This document shows positions 27,001 to 35,633 of a DNA stretch of 64,000 nt, piece by piece. Where the stretch lies: IMG/VR virus record IMGVR_UViG_3300028920_000032, positions 1 to 64,000 of that record, one strand, 5' to 3'. Source of the DNA: a virus. The position numbers and the translations under genes are program-made. Within the stretch, counting starts at the first letter, position 1. Each line of letters opens with the position of its first letter. Under the pieces are notes generated by a model that saw only the letters and a program-made list of their open reading frames with translations, made no database searches and was not told where the DNA came from.

Positions 27001-29205
27001 CATATAAAAACTATAATCATGAGCAAGTGTTAAGCTAGTAGAATCAGTTGGATCTGTAAAAGTTGCAAAATCTTGATAACCTTTAGTAGAAAAATTACCA
27101 TCTATGGGTGCTAAAGGTGACACACTTAAACTTGTAAATAAATCATCTACAATACCATTTGCCATATATACTTTAGATGACATACTTAAAGTGTCTGAAT
27201 ACACTCTTACTGTATATGTTTGTGGAGGTGGAAACAAAGTTGGGTCAGGATATATAGTAGCTGTTGCATCAATTGAATTTGCTACAAATTGAACATTGAT
27301 TGCATCTACTAAATCTTCAAAAGTTTGTGCATCTGTACCATTTACTGTTATTTTTGTACCTCGACCTTCATCAACTTTTAAATTAATTAAATTTGAATTT
27401 GTTAAATCACTTGGTGTACTTAAATCTATGCTTCCAGTAATAGTTATACCATGTGTTGGATTTCCAAATATTACAGGCATTGCTGAGTCTGACGTTCCAT
27501 TAAAATCTAAATCTTGTGTACCATTTATTGCAACAATAACTGCATCATCTGATGCTGGCATTAAATTTAATGGTATATAATCTCTTAATGTTACAAATAT
27601 AAATGGTAATAATATATCTACCCAATTAGGATCACCTGGATCTCCTTCAAGAGTTACTTCAGCAGCTTCGGGATTATAGTTTTCAAACTCTTCCTCCCAA
27701 GGTGTGGTGACAACATCAATAAAAGCTGATACATATATAGGTGTCAAGAATTTAACATATTTTAATATTGTGTCTGTATCTTTCGCTGTCAAATCTTGTT
27801 TGGTATAGAATTGTGTTAATCTAAAATTAATATAATTACTTTTAAAATAAGTAAATTTATCTTCATCAGTTATCTCAGATTTTTTAAATCCTAATATTTC
27901 CGACAAAGAATAAGTAGATTGTAAATCATCAAAATATCTCAGGTCTTTAGATTCTGTCCACAATTTTGGATCGATAGGTTGTTGTGCTCCAGAATTTGAC
28001 ATGTCACTTAGTTGATCACGATGTCTTGTTCTTGGATTTTGAGTAGTTAAATAATATAGAATATTAGTAGAATCAATAGCAGCAAATCCTTCTGGGTTTT
28101 GTGCATCCCTATCCCAATAATATTCTCTGACTTCTGCATCAAATCCCAATAATTTAAAAAATAATTGAAATGAATATTCTGTACCTTTCCTTTTATATAT
28201 TTCTGTAAGATTTTTAATTAATTCTCGGAATGAAATATTTTCAATTGAAAAGTCTTCTTTTTGATAACCTAATAAATGTGCCATATATTTTAAGAGGTTC
28301 TCATCAATTTCATCTATATTAGATAAAGTATTTAAATCTGTTATTTTTTGGTCAATTGTGTCTAATAATATTCCAAGACCATCAAAATATATTTTTAAAT
28401 TAGTTGTTGAACTAATAATTTCATTATCATAATTGGGTACATATGAATTTAACAAATTATGGAAAAAGAATTGTTCTTCATTAAAAAATTTGTAGCAATA
28501 ATATAACCATTTTAATAAGTAAATATATAATGTTCCTTCTGAAGAAGTATAAGTTCTATAATTGTCTTTATGTGGTGCAGCTATATTTCCTGGATATAAA
28601 CCAAGTACTGTTGAAACTTCTTCATTTAAAGCAGCAATAGATAATGTTGGTTCTAGACCCTGTTCAGTTATTTCAATTGTAAATCCAGTGGGTATAGAAC
28701 CATCACTGGCATCATCTACTTCACCATCAGAATCATTTGTAATTATGACTACTTCATCACTTACTGTTGCGCCTAAACCTGTTATAGCATCTACTGCAGA
28801 TTGCATTGCTGCAGCAACAGTATTTGCTGGATCATTGCTACTGATAGCAACTTCAATTGCAACGCGACCAACTGGAGAAGGATCTACACCAGCACCTGTA
28901 TTAAACCATATATAGTAATCAGTGATTGGTGTAGATAAATTAAAATATGAACCATTTAAAGAATGACCAACATCTCCTACACAAGTGATAGTAGTAATTT
29001 CAGCATTACCAATTACCTCATCTGGATCTTCTGCTAAATTATATACTGTATTTGCTTGAATTAGATCATCAAATTTAAATAATACATCATCTACTAATGT
29101 TCTTACTAAACTATCAAAATCTATATCAAACTCTACTAATAAATCTTGTAAAATAGTGTTAGAACTAAGAATGTTTATAAATTTTTGCAGATTTGATTTA
29201 ACCAT
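24004..29205 (-). CDS. gpI-type tail/baseplate protein fused to two beta-propeller adhesin domains (1,733 aa)
   Basis: The ATG at 29205 follows GGGAC. Residues 1 to about 540 hold a P2 gpI-like tail protein: LLKYMAHLLGYQKED, then EIYKRKGTEYSFQLFFKLLG and AEVREYYWDRD. This domain is interrupted at about 58-200 by a YYVWY-type module (here YYIWF). IN-motif-like modules follow (about 545-720). A propeller-like region (775-1125) repeats motifs such as KIVIVYRD and NRVVIIYDRS. The C-terminal 290 residues are a second propeller built from about six units of SYDGTNWKxYDGSGxGTGPY. gpI links baseplate wedges to fibres in P2-like tails, so this protein probably sits at the baseplate edge and carries its own receptor-binding head. 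The gpI call is good; the propeller calls are inference from repeat number. Confidence 0.85.
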   Translation of the reverse strand: MVKSNLQKFINILSSNTILQDLLVEFDIDFDSLVRTLVDDVLFKFDDLIQANTVYNLAEDPDEVIGNAEITTITCVGDVGHSLNGSYFNLSTPITDYYIWFNTGAGVDPSPVGRVAIEVAISSNDPANTVAAAMQSAVDAITGLGATVSDEVVIITNDSDGEVDDASDGSIPTGFTIEITEQGLEPTLSIAALNEEVSTVLGLYPGNIAAPHKDNYRTYTSSEGTLYIYLLKWLYYCYKFFNEEQFFFHNLLNSYVPNYDNEIISSTTNLKIYFDGLGILLDTIDQKITDLNTLSNIDEIDENLLKYMAHLLGYQKEDFSIENISFRELIKNLTEIYKRKGTEYSFQLFFKLLGFDAEVREYYWDRDAQNPEGFAAIDSTNILYYLTTQNPRTRHRDQLSDMSNSGAQQPIDPKLWTESKDLRYFDDLQSTYSLSEILGFKKSEITDEDKFTYFKSNYINFRLTQFYTKQDLTAKDTDTILKYVKFLTPIYVSAFIDVVTTPWEEEFENYNPEAAEVTLEGDPGDPNWVDILLPFIFVTLRDYIPLNLMPASDDAVIVAINGTQDLDFNGTSDSAMPVIFGNPTHGITITGSIDLSTPSDLTNSNLINLKVDEGRGTKITVNGTDAQTFEDLVDAINVQFVANSIDATATIYPDPTLFPPPQTYTVRVYSDTLSMSSKVYMANGIVDDLFTSLSVSPLAPIDGNFSTKGYQDFATFTDPTDSTSLTLAHDYSFYMNLDDTDFSEVDVSGETISSTTGQQIIDAINNHYDLTVNTNFAISTTCQYLDSARLTNDKIVIVYRDVSSGAGRIIIMNPNGTIYKSGINFSLVDVDLVTVVSSNNDTIKKFLVAYREKDINNVKWLIFNYDGDKLTTSNTIETDPGEGSSLTDIQSITLTNNRVVIIYDRSSDSYMKIFDLDGEVEVGTGYQWQTSSLTQFDVTTLSDDLVISAVGGSGGVLVYMKNDGTYLFGNMTNSTKGFDVSTTIVETNLVETSANEIYLAWRDTNDNKGYYEVWDASGNEIVSSSVFIEDINVLATIETTNENIILVYHKITDDEVCCQIRKTDGTLAKKEFLLYDSTTATEVSLEILSTSDMIITLIVPNKGVFLNYNHLGDVASLTTNSYLRIESIEAGATWDDNVENYAETTDLGHKFTIDGTEYEFDNYSNYYRTFEDKMFTRERNAFNTFFSITPNDDVIPIIEDTLNTIFTILVSVTNNPVESVDRANFYIQRNGYISRAQEGEDLTRNGHMSKYTRHQDFSEALRTDSDRVKKEINWPSYNNENTTDDDWSTWNMALDYFQPQVHYEEPYDAEGSAIVGGAALTSIEKHLVTGTLTTTGSSDVETEIVRSGYGSIYTTGVAQPDDVEMILLAGYSYSGAEEENSIYDNGSNTINTTIWRATDYNGIYVVGGESGRVASYDSNNWKKYDGTGSGTGPYSNSAAIGSGRIYPVIKYSDGISDFLIVAGYNSRLASYDGTNWKNYDGSGSGTGPYNSATLGSNIITVAIDYNNILIVAGYDGRVSSYDGTNWKYYDGSGTGTGPYNDGGATCSNDIITAITIYNNMIIFGTILGQIFSYDGTNWKNSDGTGSGTGPYGQNVLGTSERIWELIQFNTLLIVAGPYNRISSYDGTNWRLYNGSGTGTGIYNSSTNLLGAGVTIQAVEIYTNYLVFGSDNGRLASYDGANWKNYDGSGSGIGPFDNMTAIGNEPIYSLVAYEDDLIVAGGSGRVALWGTVDD
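24010..25080 (-). repeat. Tandem ~45-codon repeats encoding a predicted propeller
   Basis: Six units with the core SYDGTNWKxYDGSGxGTGPY, each preceded by a hydrophobic strand of the type LIVAGxxGR. A seventh LIVAGGSGRVALW strand closes the array at the protein C-terminus. The DNA of the units is also similar, for example repeated CCATCATA(A/T) and TTCCAATT(A/T)GT blocks. This suggests fairly recent expansion. Confidence 0.8.
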
Positions 29206-29207
29206 AT

Positions 29208-32200
29208 TTATTGTCCCACTTCCACATATGTAAATATTATTCCATGTAATTGAGAAGAAATAAGAGTGCTAGTACCATAGAAATAATCATTACTTAAATA
29301 TATAATTTCATTATATTTGGCTGGTATTTCAACTCTATAATTATATATATCTTCTTTATCGGCTAATGTTGGTTCATCTGGAGTTCCATATTCAGTTATA
29401 GGACTTCCAATATTTAATGTTCCATTAACTGCATCAGTTAAACAATCTGTATATCCCGCTGTTCCATCAACTGCTGTATCTGCACTAGTAAGTAATGCCA
29501 ATAAATTATTTGCTCCACCAGCTGTTATGTCTATTGTTGAAGAATATCCACCAAGTAATGAAGTAATTCTTATTTTCCCTTCATTATCAATTCCAGCAAG
29601 AGCAGTAGCTGGTAACTGAGCTTCAAGAAGATCAGCTATTTGATATAATGGCCAATCTCCAGATGCTGGTGAAGTAATTGTATATTCGGCTCCACCATCA
29701 CCATCTATTTCAACTGTTATTTTATAACTTGCACTTTTTGTATATTCTGTTTCTAAAATTAATGAAGTTCTAGTAAAAGTTTGATATCCTTTTGTTAGTA
29801 TTTGACCAGGTGACTCTAATTTAATCATTACACTTTGACCTTCATTAATAGTTGTAAATTTAAAAATTCCAGATGAATGACTAACTATTATTGCATTAGT
29901 AAGATCAGCAATTCCTTTACCCATTGCTAAATTAGTTGCATGTTGTAAACCACCTGTACTTCCATCTCCATGTTGTATGTAATCTAATAAGCTATCATAA
30001 TCTCTATCTGTCCATCCATTTCCAATTGTTACTAAATATTCGCCATCATAATTAACTCCACCAACAGTACATCCATCAAGTGTAATTTTAAAAGAAGAAT
30101 TTGATTCCCATCTTGTTTTTACATATTCAGCCGGAAGTGTTCCTTCTATAATTGCCGGTTTATCGTTGTCAATATATTTCTTATATAATTGGTAATCTTT
30201 ACCTAAATAACTAATTATTAATGAATCTATACCCTCAGTTTCTTTTACAACATCAATAATTGATGAAGATGTTAAATTTTCTGAAAACTCTCTTTCACTA
30301 ATTAAAAAAGCTGCTTCTAAATTAGCAATAACTTGGCTTTTTATAGTATCCGGATCAAAACCTTTTTCTAAATATACAGTACCCACTACATCAAAAGGTG
30401 TAAATGTTGGATCTTGAATTATATAATCTTGATGTATCAACCTGTTATCTACTAAATAATTAACTATTGAAGTTGATTCAGACGTGTCAGAATCTGCATC
30501 AGAAATATAATCACCATTGTAGTGTAAAATTATTGTTGAATGGTCTGACATTTTTCTTCCAATAGTAAAACCTAAAATGTCAATACATTTTTTATTTATT
30601 GTGGCATCATCATTATCATTAATTTCAACATCAGGTGGATTAGAAGCACTAGTGTCATAACTTATTAATCTGAATCTTATTTTATTTTCTCCTTCAACTT
30701 TTTCACATATTAATCTATCTGATATATCTGTTGGTGAACCACTTTTGTCAGCTGTAGTAAGAGCTGTATTAATTGCTACTACTAAAGAATCAATATTATA
30801 TGTCGCCGCTGGAATAGTTATTATATAATCACCATCACCTTCTGGTATACTTGTTATAGTTAAATTAAATCTATCATCTGTGTCTAAAGAAAATGTATAA
30901 GAACCATCTCCAATTAGATCTTTTTCACTCATTATTGTATTAGCTAAAATACCAGTACCATATGAAACTTGATCGTCTCCTAATTGCATAAGATCTAATG
31001 TGTTATTGTGAATTGCATTATTTGCTTTTACTTGGATTTTTGCTGTCGCACCAAATGCACCATATAATTTAAATCTTAAATAGTGATTGTTAACCATATC
31101 TGAATTTGGACTAACTTTTATTTCAACCAGATTATCATCATTAGTAGTTTGACCATCGCCAAACCTTAAAATATGAAGTCCACCAATAGTTCCATCAGCT
31201 GCTACCTCTTCAACCTTTATAGTTGGTGTTGAAGTCCAATCTACATCTAATAGTCTAAAACCTATTCTATAGTATCCATCTTCTGTTCTTAGCCATATGG
31301 CTTCGACTACTCCTGATCCATTAAATCCATTGCTAGCATCAGCTAGATCTAAATTCATATATTTAATTAGATCCATTCTGTCTTGTATATCTCTTAAGTC
31401 ATATGGTTCATAAGTCTCTACATTTGCAAATAGAACTTCTTTAGTAACATTATGAGATTGTGTACCTGATAAAGTAAATTTTACTTTTCTACCTATTGTA
31501 CTATTCATGTGAAAATCTGTATAGTCATATATATTTGCTCTAGAATATATTTCTGGATATTCAGCTGAACCTGAAACTATTTCTTGTCCTGTATATCCAT
31601 CACATAATCCTAATACATTTAAGACTGATCTGCATCTTGTTGCTAACTCAACAATACTAATATCTTCACCAAAATTATCTTGGTCATCTGAATCTAAATC
31701 CATAAATGATAAACTAAATAAGTTAGTTCCAGTAGTACCATCTGCTAATTGAATTCTAGAAGTTATTCCCGAAGTTTTTGACATAAATGTAAGTTTGGGA
31801 CTACTTGGATAATGCCAATAGTCAGCAAATAATTCTACAGTTGAAGTTGGAAATGCTGGAGAACATGCTAATATTTCAGTATATAAATCTGTCGCTGCAC
31901 TTTTGTCGCGAATTGGAACAGGATCATCTATTCCTCCAACATATGTAAAACTATATTCAACATAATCTCCACTGTCTACTGCCATTTTAAAAGAATATGT
32001 GATACCATTACTCATAGTTATATTTGAACCAGTGCCTGCTGCTGACCAGCCATTAAATGCCCCAAATTTAAAATCATGATCAGCATTTAATACTTCTCTG
32101 TTCAACCCATCAAATGAAATTATTAATTCATCATTTATTGCGCCTTTTACATTGATACTAGCTGTACTATTACTATATGGAAATGTTCCAACATCAGCTG

Positions 32201-33965
32201 CTTCATATAAAGTAAATTTGCTATCAATATAAGGATATACACTATTCCTTGTGATTGTGCCATTTAAATAGTCTATTATATAATCATTATTTGGATAATT
32301 ATAATCATTTGTTGATAGTGTATTTTCTTCATATGTGGCTCTAGTATCTAATGACCAAGCATAAGTTCTTTCACCTGGATATACTGGAGCTTGAGGTATG
32401 GATTGTTCATCTCCTGTCGCAAAATTGATTTGTACATATTCTTCTTGATTTGAATCTTCATAATATTGTACAAGAACAGTGTCAGTTGCCGCAATATTGC
32501 CACCAGTTAATCTAACTATAGTTCTTGATTCTAGATCAATAACAAAATCATTTCCAGGTGAATATAGTGTACCATGCATTAAATCACTTACTCTTAAGTT
32601 TGAATAATCATTATGATGTGCATTATCTTTTAATTTTGTTAATTCAATTTGTTGTTCACCAGACTGAAATGTAATAAACTCTTTGTCTCTTGGTCCATAA
32701 GGTTGGTATGGTCTACCAATTCTCATTGAGATTGGATAACTATATGTTTCAAAAGATTCCCATCCTAATTTATTTATTACTGGATATATCCAAGATTCAA
32801 ATGGAGGTATGTGATAACCAAAATCATCATATATTTCATCTGGCTCATTACTTTTCCCATATGTTATACTATTCATTATAGTTGAATTGTCTTGAAGTAA
32901 CACTACAAAATCTGTTGGGTTAACTGTTTTTTCAACAGTAGTCAAACTTAGTGGACCATACCTTCTAGCATGTTCTGTAGTTTCTGATTCAGATCCACCA
33001 CTACCAGATGTTAAATTGACAAAACTTATCTGTAGAGTATTGCCCGCGGCAGTAATATTTGTAGTATAATTTATAGAATTCAATGTAATATTTCCAACTG
33101 ATCCACTAGTAACTCTATACCAAACCATTATTTCATCTAAACCATTTGGGTTAAATGTTGCTACTACTGCTGATTCCCCAAAAACTAAATAAGCACTGTT
33201 TTCTTCAGTATTTTGTATTTTACATGGTGGCAAATCAATATCACTAGCGTCTTGCGCTTCGGGACTTATAAAAGATGTTACTATAGTTAATTCTTTTTTA
33301 GAAATTATATTACCATCACCATCTCTTGAAACTTTCCATACTCTGATTGATCCTTCTTCAATGCCAACTTTAGAAAGTTTTATATATTCATTATCAATAC
33401 CTGACATAGTGAAGAATTCACGATAACTTCTTCCTTCATAAAAAACTAAATCGCTATGAAACAGTGTTGGTGAAACTTGATAACCTGTATCAAATTCATA
33501 GGAACTACTTGTTCCTTCATATATATATTTATTGTTATCGTCTTTATTTAATAATTCAAAATATACTCTACTCCCATCTAAATCAGTTGCCGGAACTGTA
33601 TATCTCGCTGGAATAGCAAATGGATCTACCCAGCTATTTATTGTTGCTTTTACAGTACATGCTGCTGTTGTGGGAAGAGTCAATCTATAATTTATTAATT
33701 TTAGTATATTCATTAAATTAGTTTTTTGAGTTGCTGTCGGTTCAAAATTTTCATTAGCAACCCAATCAATTCTATCTGCTAATATAGACATTACAAATGC
33801 AACTACTTCAATTGTTACTCTGCCAGCATTACTGCTTAAAAAGTCATCTACATTGGAAAAATAGTCTGGATGATTTGTAATTAAATCACTAACTAATGAA
33901 ATTATACTATCATAATCGAGGCTAGTATAATCAATACGAGCTAATTCTGGTAATCTTACGCTCAT
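29208..33965 (-). CDS. Baseplate wedge protein, gp6/gpJ type, with long C-terminal extension (1,585 aa)
   Basis: The N-terminus (MSVRLPELARIDYTSLDYDS, then VTIEVVAFVMSILADRIDWVANENF and ILKLINYRLTLP) is the typical opening of the baseplate J/gp6 family, which forms the wedge ring around the hub. The start has GAGGGAAC upstream. At 1,585 residues it is far longer than usual. The extra length includes IN-motif-like beta modules (for example around TTGTNLFSLSF and ASGDWPLYQIADLLEAQL). It lies next to the gpI-type gene and close to gp25, the classic order of wedge genes. The J/gp6 call is good, and the extension is unassigned. Confidence 0.85.
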   Translation of the reverse strand: MSVRLPELARIDYTSLDYDSIISLVSDLITNHPDYFSNVDDFLSSNAGRVTIEVVAFVMSILADRIDWVANENFEPTATQKTNLMNILKLINYRLTLPTTAACTVKATINSWVDPFAIPARYTVPATDLDGSRVYFELLNKDDNNKYIYEGTSSSYEFDTGYQVSPTLFHSDLVFYEGRSYREFFTMSGIDNEYIKLSKVGIEEGSIRVWKVSRDGDGNIISKKELTIVTSFISPEAQDASDIDLPPCKIQNTEENSAYLVFGESAVVATFNPNGLDEIMVWYRVTSGSVGNITLNSINYTTNITAAGNTLQISFVNLTSGSGGSESETTEHARRYGPLSLTTVEKTVNPTDFVVLLQDNSTIMNSITYGKSNEPDEIYDDFGYHIPPFESWIYPVINKLGWESFETYSYPISMRIGRPYQPYGPRDKEFITFQSGEQQIELTKLKDNAHHNDYSNLRVSDLMHGTLYSPGNDFVIDLESRTIVRLTGGNIAATDTVLVQYYEDSNQEEYVQINFATGDEQSIPQAPVYPGERTYAWSLDTRATYEENTLSTNDYNYPNNDYIIDYLNGTITRNSVYPYIDSKFTLYEAADVGTFPYSNSTASINVKGAINDELIISFDGLNREVLNADHDFKFGAFNGWSAAGTGSNITMSNGITYSFKMAVDSGDYVEYSFTYVGGIDDPVPIRDKSAATDLYTEILACSPAFPTSTVELFADYWHYPSSPKLTFMSKTSGITSRIQLADGTTGTNLFSLSFMDLDSDDQDNFGEDISIVELATRCRSVLNVLGLCDGYTGQEIVSGSAEYPEIYSRANIYDYTDFHMNSTIGRKVKFTLSGTQSHNVTKEVLFANVETYEPYDLRDIQDRMDLIKYMNLDLADASNGFNGSGVVEAIWLRTEDGYYRIGFRLLDVDWTSTPTIKVEEVAADGTIGGLHILRFGDGQTTNDDNLVEIKVSPNSDMVNNHYLRFKLYGAFGATAKIQVKANNAIHNNTLDLMQLGDDQVSYGTGILANTIMSEKDLIGDGSYTFSLDTDDRFNLTITSIPEGDGDYIITIPAATYNIDSLVVAINTALTTADKSGSPTDISDRLICEKVEGENKIRFRLISYDTSASNPPDVEINDNDDATINKKCIDILGFTIGRKMSDHSTIILHYNGDYISDADSDTSESTSIVNYLVDNRLIHQDYIIQDPTFTPFDVVGTVYLEKGFDPDTIKSQVIANLEAAFLISEREFSENLTSSSIIDVVKETEGIDSLIISYLGKDYQLYKKYIDNDKPAIIEGTLPAEYVKTRWESNSSFKITLDGCTVGGVNYDGEYLVTIGNGWTDRDYDSLLDYIQHGDGSTGGLQHATNLAMGKGIADLTNAIIVSHSSGIFKFTTINEGQSVMIKLESPGQILTKGYQTFTRTSLILETEYTKSASYKITVEIDGDGGAEYTITSPASGDWPLYQIADLLEAQLPATALAGIDNEGKIRITSLLGGYSSTIDITAGGANNLLALLTSADTAVDGTAGYTDCLTDAVNGTLNIGSPITEYGTPDEPTLADKEDIYNYRVEIPAKYNEIIYLSNDYFYGTSTLISSQLHGIIFTYVEVGQ

Positions 33966-33991
33966 TTATTTGTTCCCTCACCATTAAAAAA

Positions 33992-33999
33992 TATTTATA
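33992..33999 (-). promoter_or_regulatory. Possible T4-type late promoter box (TATAAATA)
   Basis: On the minus strand TATAAATA lies 26 bases upstream of the ATG of the gp6/J-type gene, in one of the few short intergenic gaps of the tail module. This octamer is the T4 late promoter consensus. In DNA this AT-rich the octamer is expected by chance many times, and other tail genes lack it, so the call is weak. Confidence 0.25.
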
Positions 34000-34321
34000 A
34001 ATTCTTAAAGAATGTTATTATGAATTCATGTTTATTTTTAAATAAATTATTTAATTTATTTTTATTTAATTTAAATAATCCTGAAAATGGACTTTTTTGA
34101 TCACATTTTATAAAAGTTCCGTTCACTCCCATAGTATACCTATTGTTAAAATAATTATTTTCACTAAATATATATGTAAAATTATAATGTGGTATCAGAG
34201 GACCATACCCATCCTCCCTTGCGTCTATTATACCATTGTATCTCATAATTGTTATAGTGCCTCTACTGCGTCCGCCATCATAAAAATAATATAATTCACC
34301 TTTTTTAATATCTTTGATCAT
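33995..34321 (-). CDS. Unknown 108-aa protein between WG-repeat and wedge genes
   Basis: The ATG at 34321 has AGAGGAAG upstream. The N-terminal part (IKKGELYYFYDGGRSRGTITI) looks like a small beta-barrel, and the C-terminus is a Lys/Asn/Phe-rich helix. It lies between two WG-repeat genes and the gp6/J-type gene. No family is recognised. Confidence 0.65.
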   Translation of the reverse strand: MIKDIKKGELYYFYDGGRSRGTITIMRYNGIIDAREDGYGPLIPHYNFTYIFSENNYFNNRYTMGVNGTFIKCDQKSPFSGLFKLNKNKLNNLFKNKHEFIITFFKNL

Positions 34322-34339
34322 ATTATTCTTCCTCTCATT

Positions 34340-34816
34340 TTATTCAAATATACTCTTTATCAATTTATAATAATCTTTATGTTCAATAGGCCAACCATTT
34401 GTATTTATATAAAATTCAAAATTATTTATTCTAGCTAAAGCTCTGCCTTCTTTGAAATTGCCAACATCATCATAAATTATAGGCGTTGTCACTTTGCCAT
34501 TTAGATCAATATGGCCATATTTACCATTTTTCTGCTGGACCCAAGCTCTGCCTTCAGAGAAATAGCCAACATCATCATAAATTATTGGCGTTGTTATATT
34601 GCCATTTAGATCAACATGACCACATTTGCCATTTTTCTTAACCCAAGCTCTGCCTTCTTGGAAATAGCCAACACTATCATAAACTATAGGCGTTGTCACT
34701 TTACCATTTAGATCAACATGACCCTCTTTACCATTTTTCTGGACCCAAGCTCTGCCTTCATTGAAATAACCAATGTTATCTAAATTTAATTTTTTCTTTA
34801 TTTGTTCTTTAGTCAT
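34340..34816 (-). CDS. WG-repeat protein, four repeats
   Basis: 158 residues. It starts MTKEQIKKKLNLDNIGYF and has four WG-type repeats of about 33-40 residues with the pattern (V/I)GxFxEGRAWVxKNGKxGHVDLNGK(V/I)TTPI(I/V)YD. It ends in a conserved tail, EFYINTNGWPIEHKDYYKLI. WG (KWG) repeats form small beta modules and occur in many bacteria; their function is mostly unknown. This is one of six paralogues in the window. Its start overlaps the end of the paralogue upstream by 4 bp (ATGA-type). The nearby wedge genes suggest expression with the tail, but not necessarily a structural role. Confidence 0.85.
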   Translation of the reverse strand: MTKEQIKKKLNLDNIGYFNEGRAWVQKNGKEGHVDLNGKVTTPIVYDSVGYFQEGRAWVKKNGKCGHVDLNGNITTPIIYDDVGYFSEGRAWVQQKNGKYGHIDLNGKVTTPIIYDDVGNFKEGRALARINNFEFYINTNGWPIEHKDYYKLIKSIFE

Positions 34817-35184
34817 TTAAACAAACCTTTTATCAATTTATAAAAATCTTTGTGTTCAATAGGCCAACCATTTGTATTTATATAAAATTCAAAATCATTT
34901 ATTCTAACCCAAGTTCTGCCTTTATAGAAATTGCCAACATCATCATAAATTATTGGCGTTGTCATTTTACCATTTAGATCAACATGACCCTCTTTACCAT
35001 TTTTTTCAACATAAGCTCTGCCTTCATAGAAATCGCCAACATCATCATAAACTATAGGTGTTGTCACTTTACCATTTAGATCAACATGACCATATTTGCC
35101 ATTTTTTACAACTATTGCTCTGCCTTCTTGGAAAGAGCCAACGCCATCTAAATTTAATTTTTTCTTTATTTGTTCTTTGGTCAA
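34813..35184 (-). CDS. WG-repeat protein, three repeats, TTG start
   Basis: 123 residues, three WG repeats and the family tail (EFYINTNGWPIEHKDFYKLI). The aligned start codon is TTG (TTGACC AAA GAA), where the paralogues have ATGAC; AAGAGA lies just upstream. It is either a weak start or a recent mutation of ATG. It begins 5 bp after the gp25-type gene. Confidence 0.8.
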   Translation of the reverse strand: MTKEQIKKKLNLDGVGSFQEGRAIVVKNGKYGHVDLNGKVTTPIVYDDVGDFYEGRAYVEKNGKEGHVDLNGKMTTPIIYDDVGNFYKGRTWVRINDFEFYINTNGWPIEHKDFYKLIKGLFK

Positions 35185-35189
35185 ATCTC

Positions 35190-35555
35190 TTACATACCTT
35201 CTGGAATATCATAATTTAAAGTTATTTCTTCAGTTTCAGTGTTATCAATTCTTTGAGTATATAGATGTATTCTTAAAGCATGGTCTTCTTCTATATATTC
35301 AGTTTGAACTTCAATAATTTTTATTCTAGTTTCTATTTCAGCTAATTTACTATGTATTTCTACTGCTAAATCTTGTAAAGTATCTGCAGTTATTGGCATA
35401 AAGACTTTGTTTCTCATTCCTACACCAAATGTTGGCCTCATTACACGTTCACCTGGAGTAGTCATAAGTATTCTTATTATTGATTCATAAATTAAATCTT
35501 TGCCTTGTTTAATAGAAAACCAATTTTTGTTATAGAAGCCAATGCCCCTAGCCAT
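35190..35555 (-). CDS. 25: Baseplate wedge subunit, gp25 (lysozyme-like W) family
   Basis: 121 residues, the usual family length. It carries the hallmark TTPGERVMRPTFGVGM, with the conserved Glu-Arg and Pro-x-x-Gly, near residues 32-47. The N-terminus MARGIGFYNKNW and the C-terminal strands fit the T4 gp25 / P2 gpW fold. The protein joins wedge to sheath in the baseplate. The start has AGGAAG six bases upstream. A perfect 18-bp palindrome lies 14-31 bases upstream of the start. This is the clearest single family assignment in the tail module. Confidence 0.95.
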   Translation of the reverse strand: MARGIGFYNKNWFSIKQGKDLIYESIIRILMTTPGERVMRPTFGVGMRNKVFMPITADTLQDLAVEIHSKLAEIETRIKIIEVQTEYIEEDHALRIHLYTQRIDNTETEEITLNYDIPEGM

Positions 35556-35568
35556 TTTATCTTCCTTG

Positions 35569-35586
35569 AGAGTACAATTGTACTCT
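35569..35586. promoter_or_regulatory. Perfect 18-bp palindrome upstream of the gp25-type gene
   Basis: AGAGTACAATTGTACTCT reads the same on both strands and lies between the FN3 fibre gene stop and the gp25 ribosome site. As RNA it can form a 7-bp stem with an AATT loop directly before the Shine-Dalgarno. It could be a protein-binding operator, a processing hairpin or a translation-control element. Confidence 0.5.
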
Positions 35587-35633
35587 ACAATCAGTTTTAA
35601 TTATCTTTGAAGTTATTATAAATAGGTTTGTTT

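Noticed and set aside
34340-35184. Regularly spaced near-identical DNA blocks that look at first like a CRISPR-type array
   Set aside because: The spacing and similarity are explained by codons of WG repeats in open frames. The 'spacers' are themselves conserved between copies.
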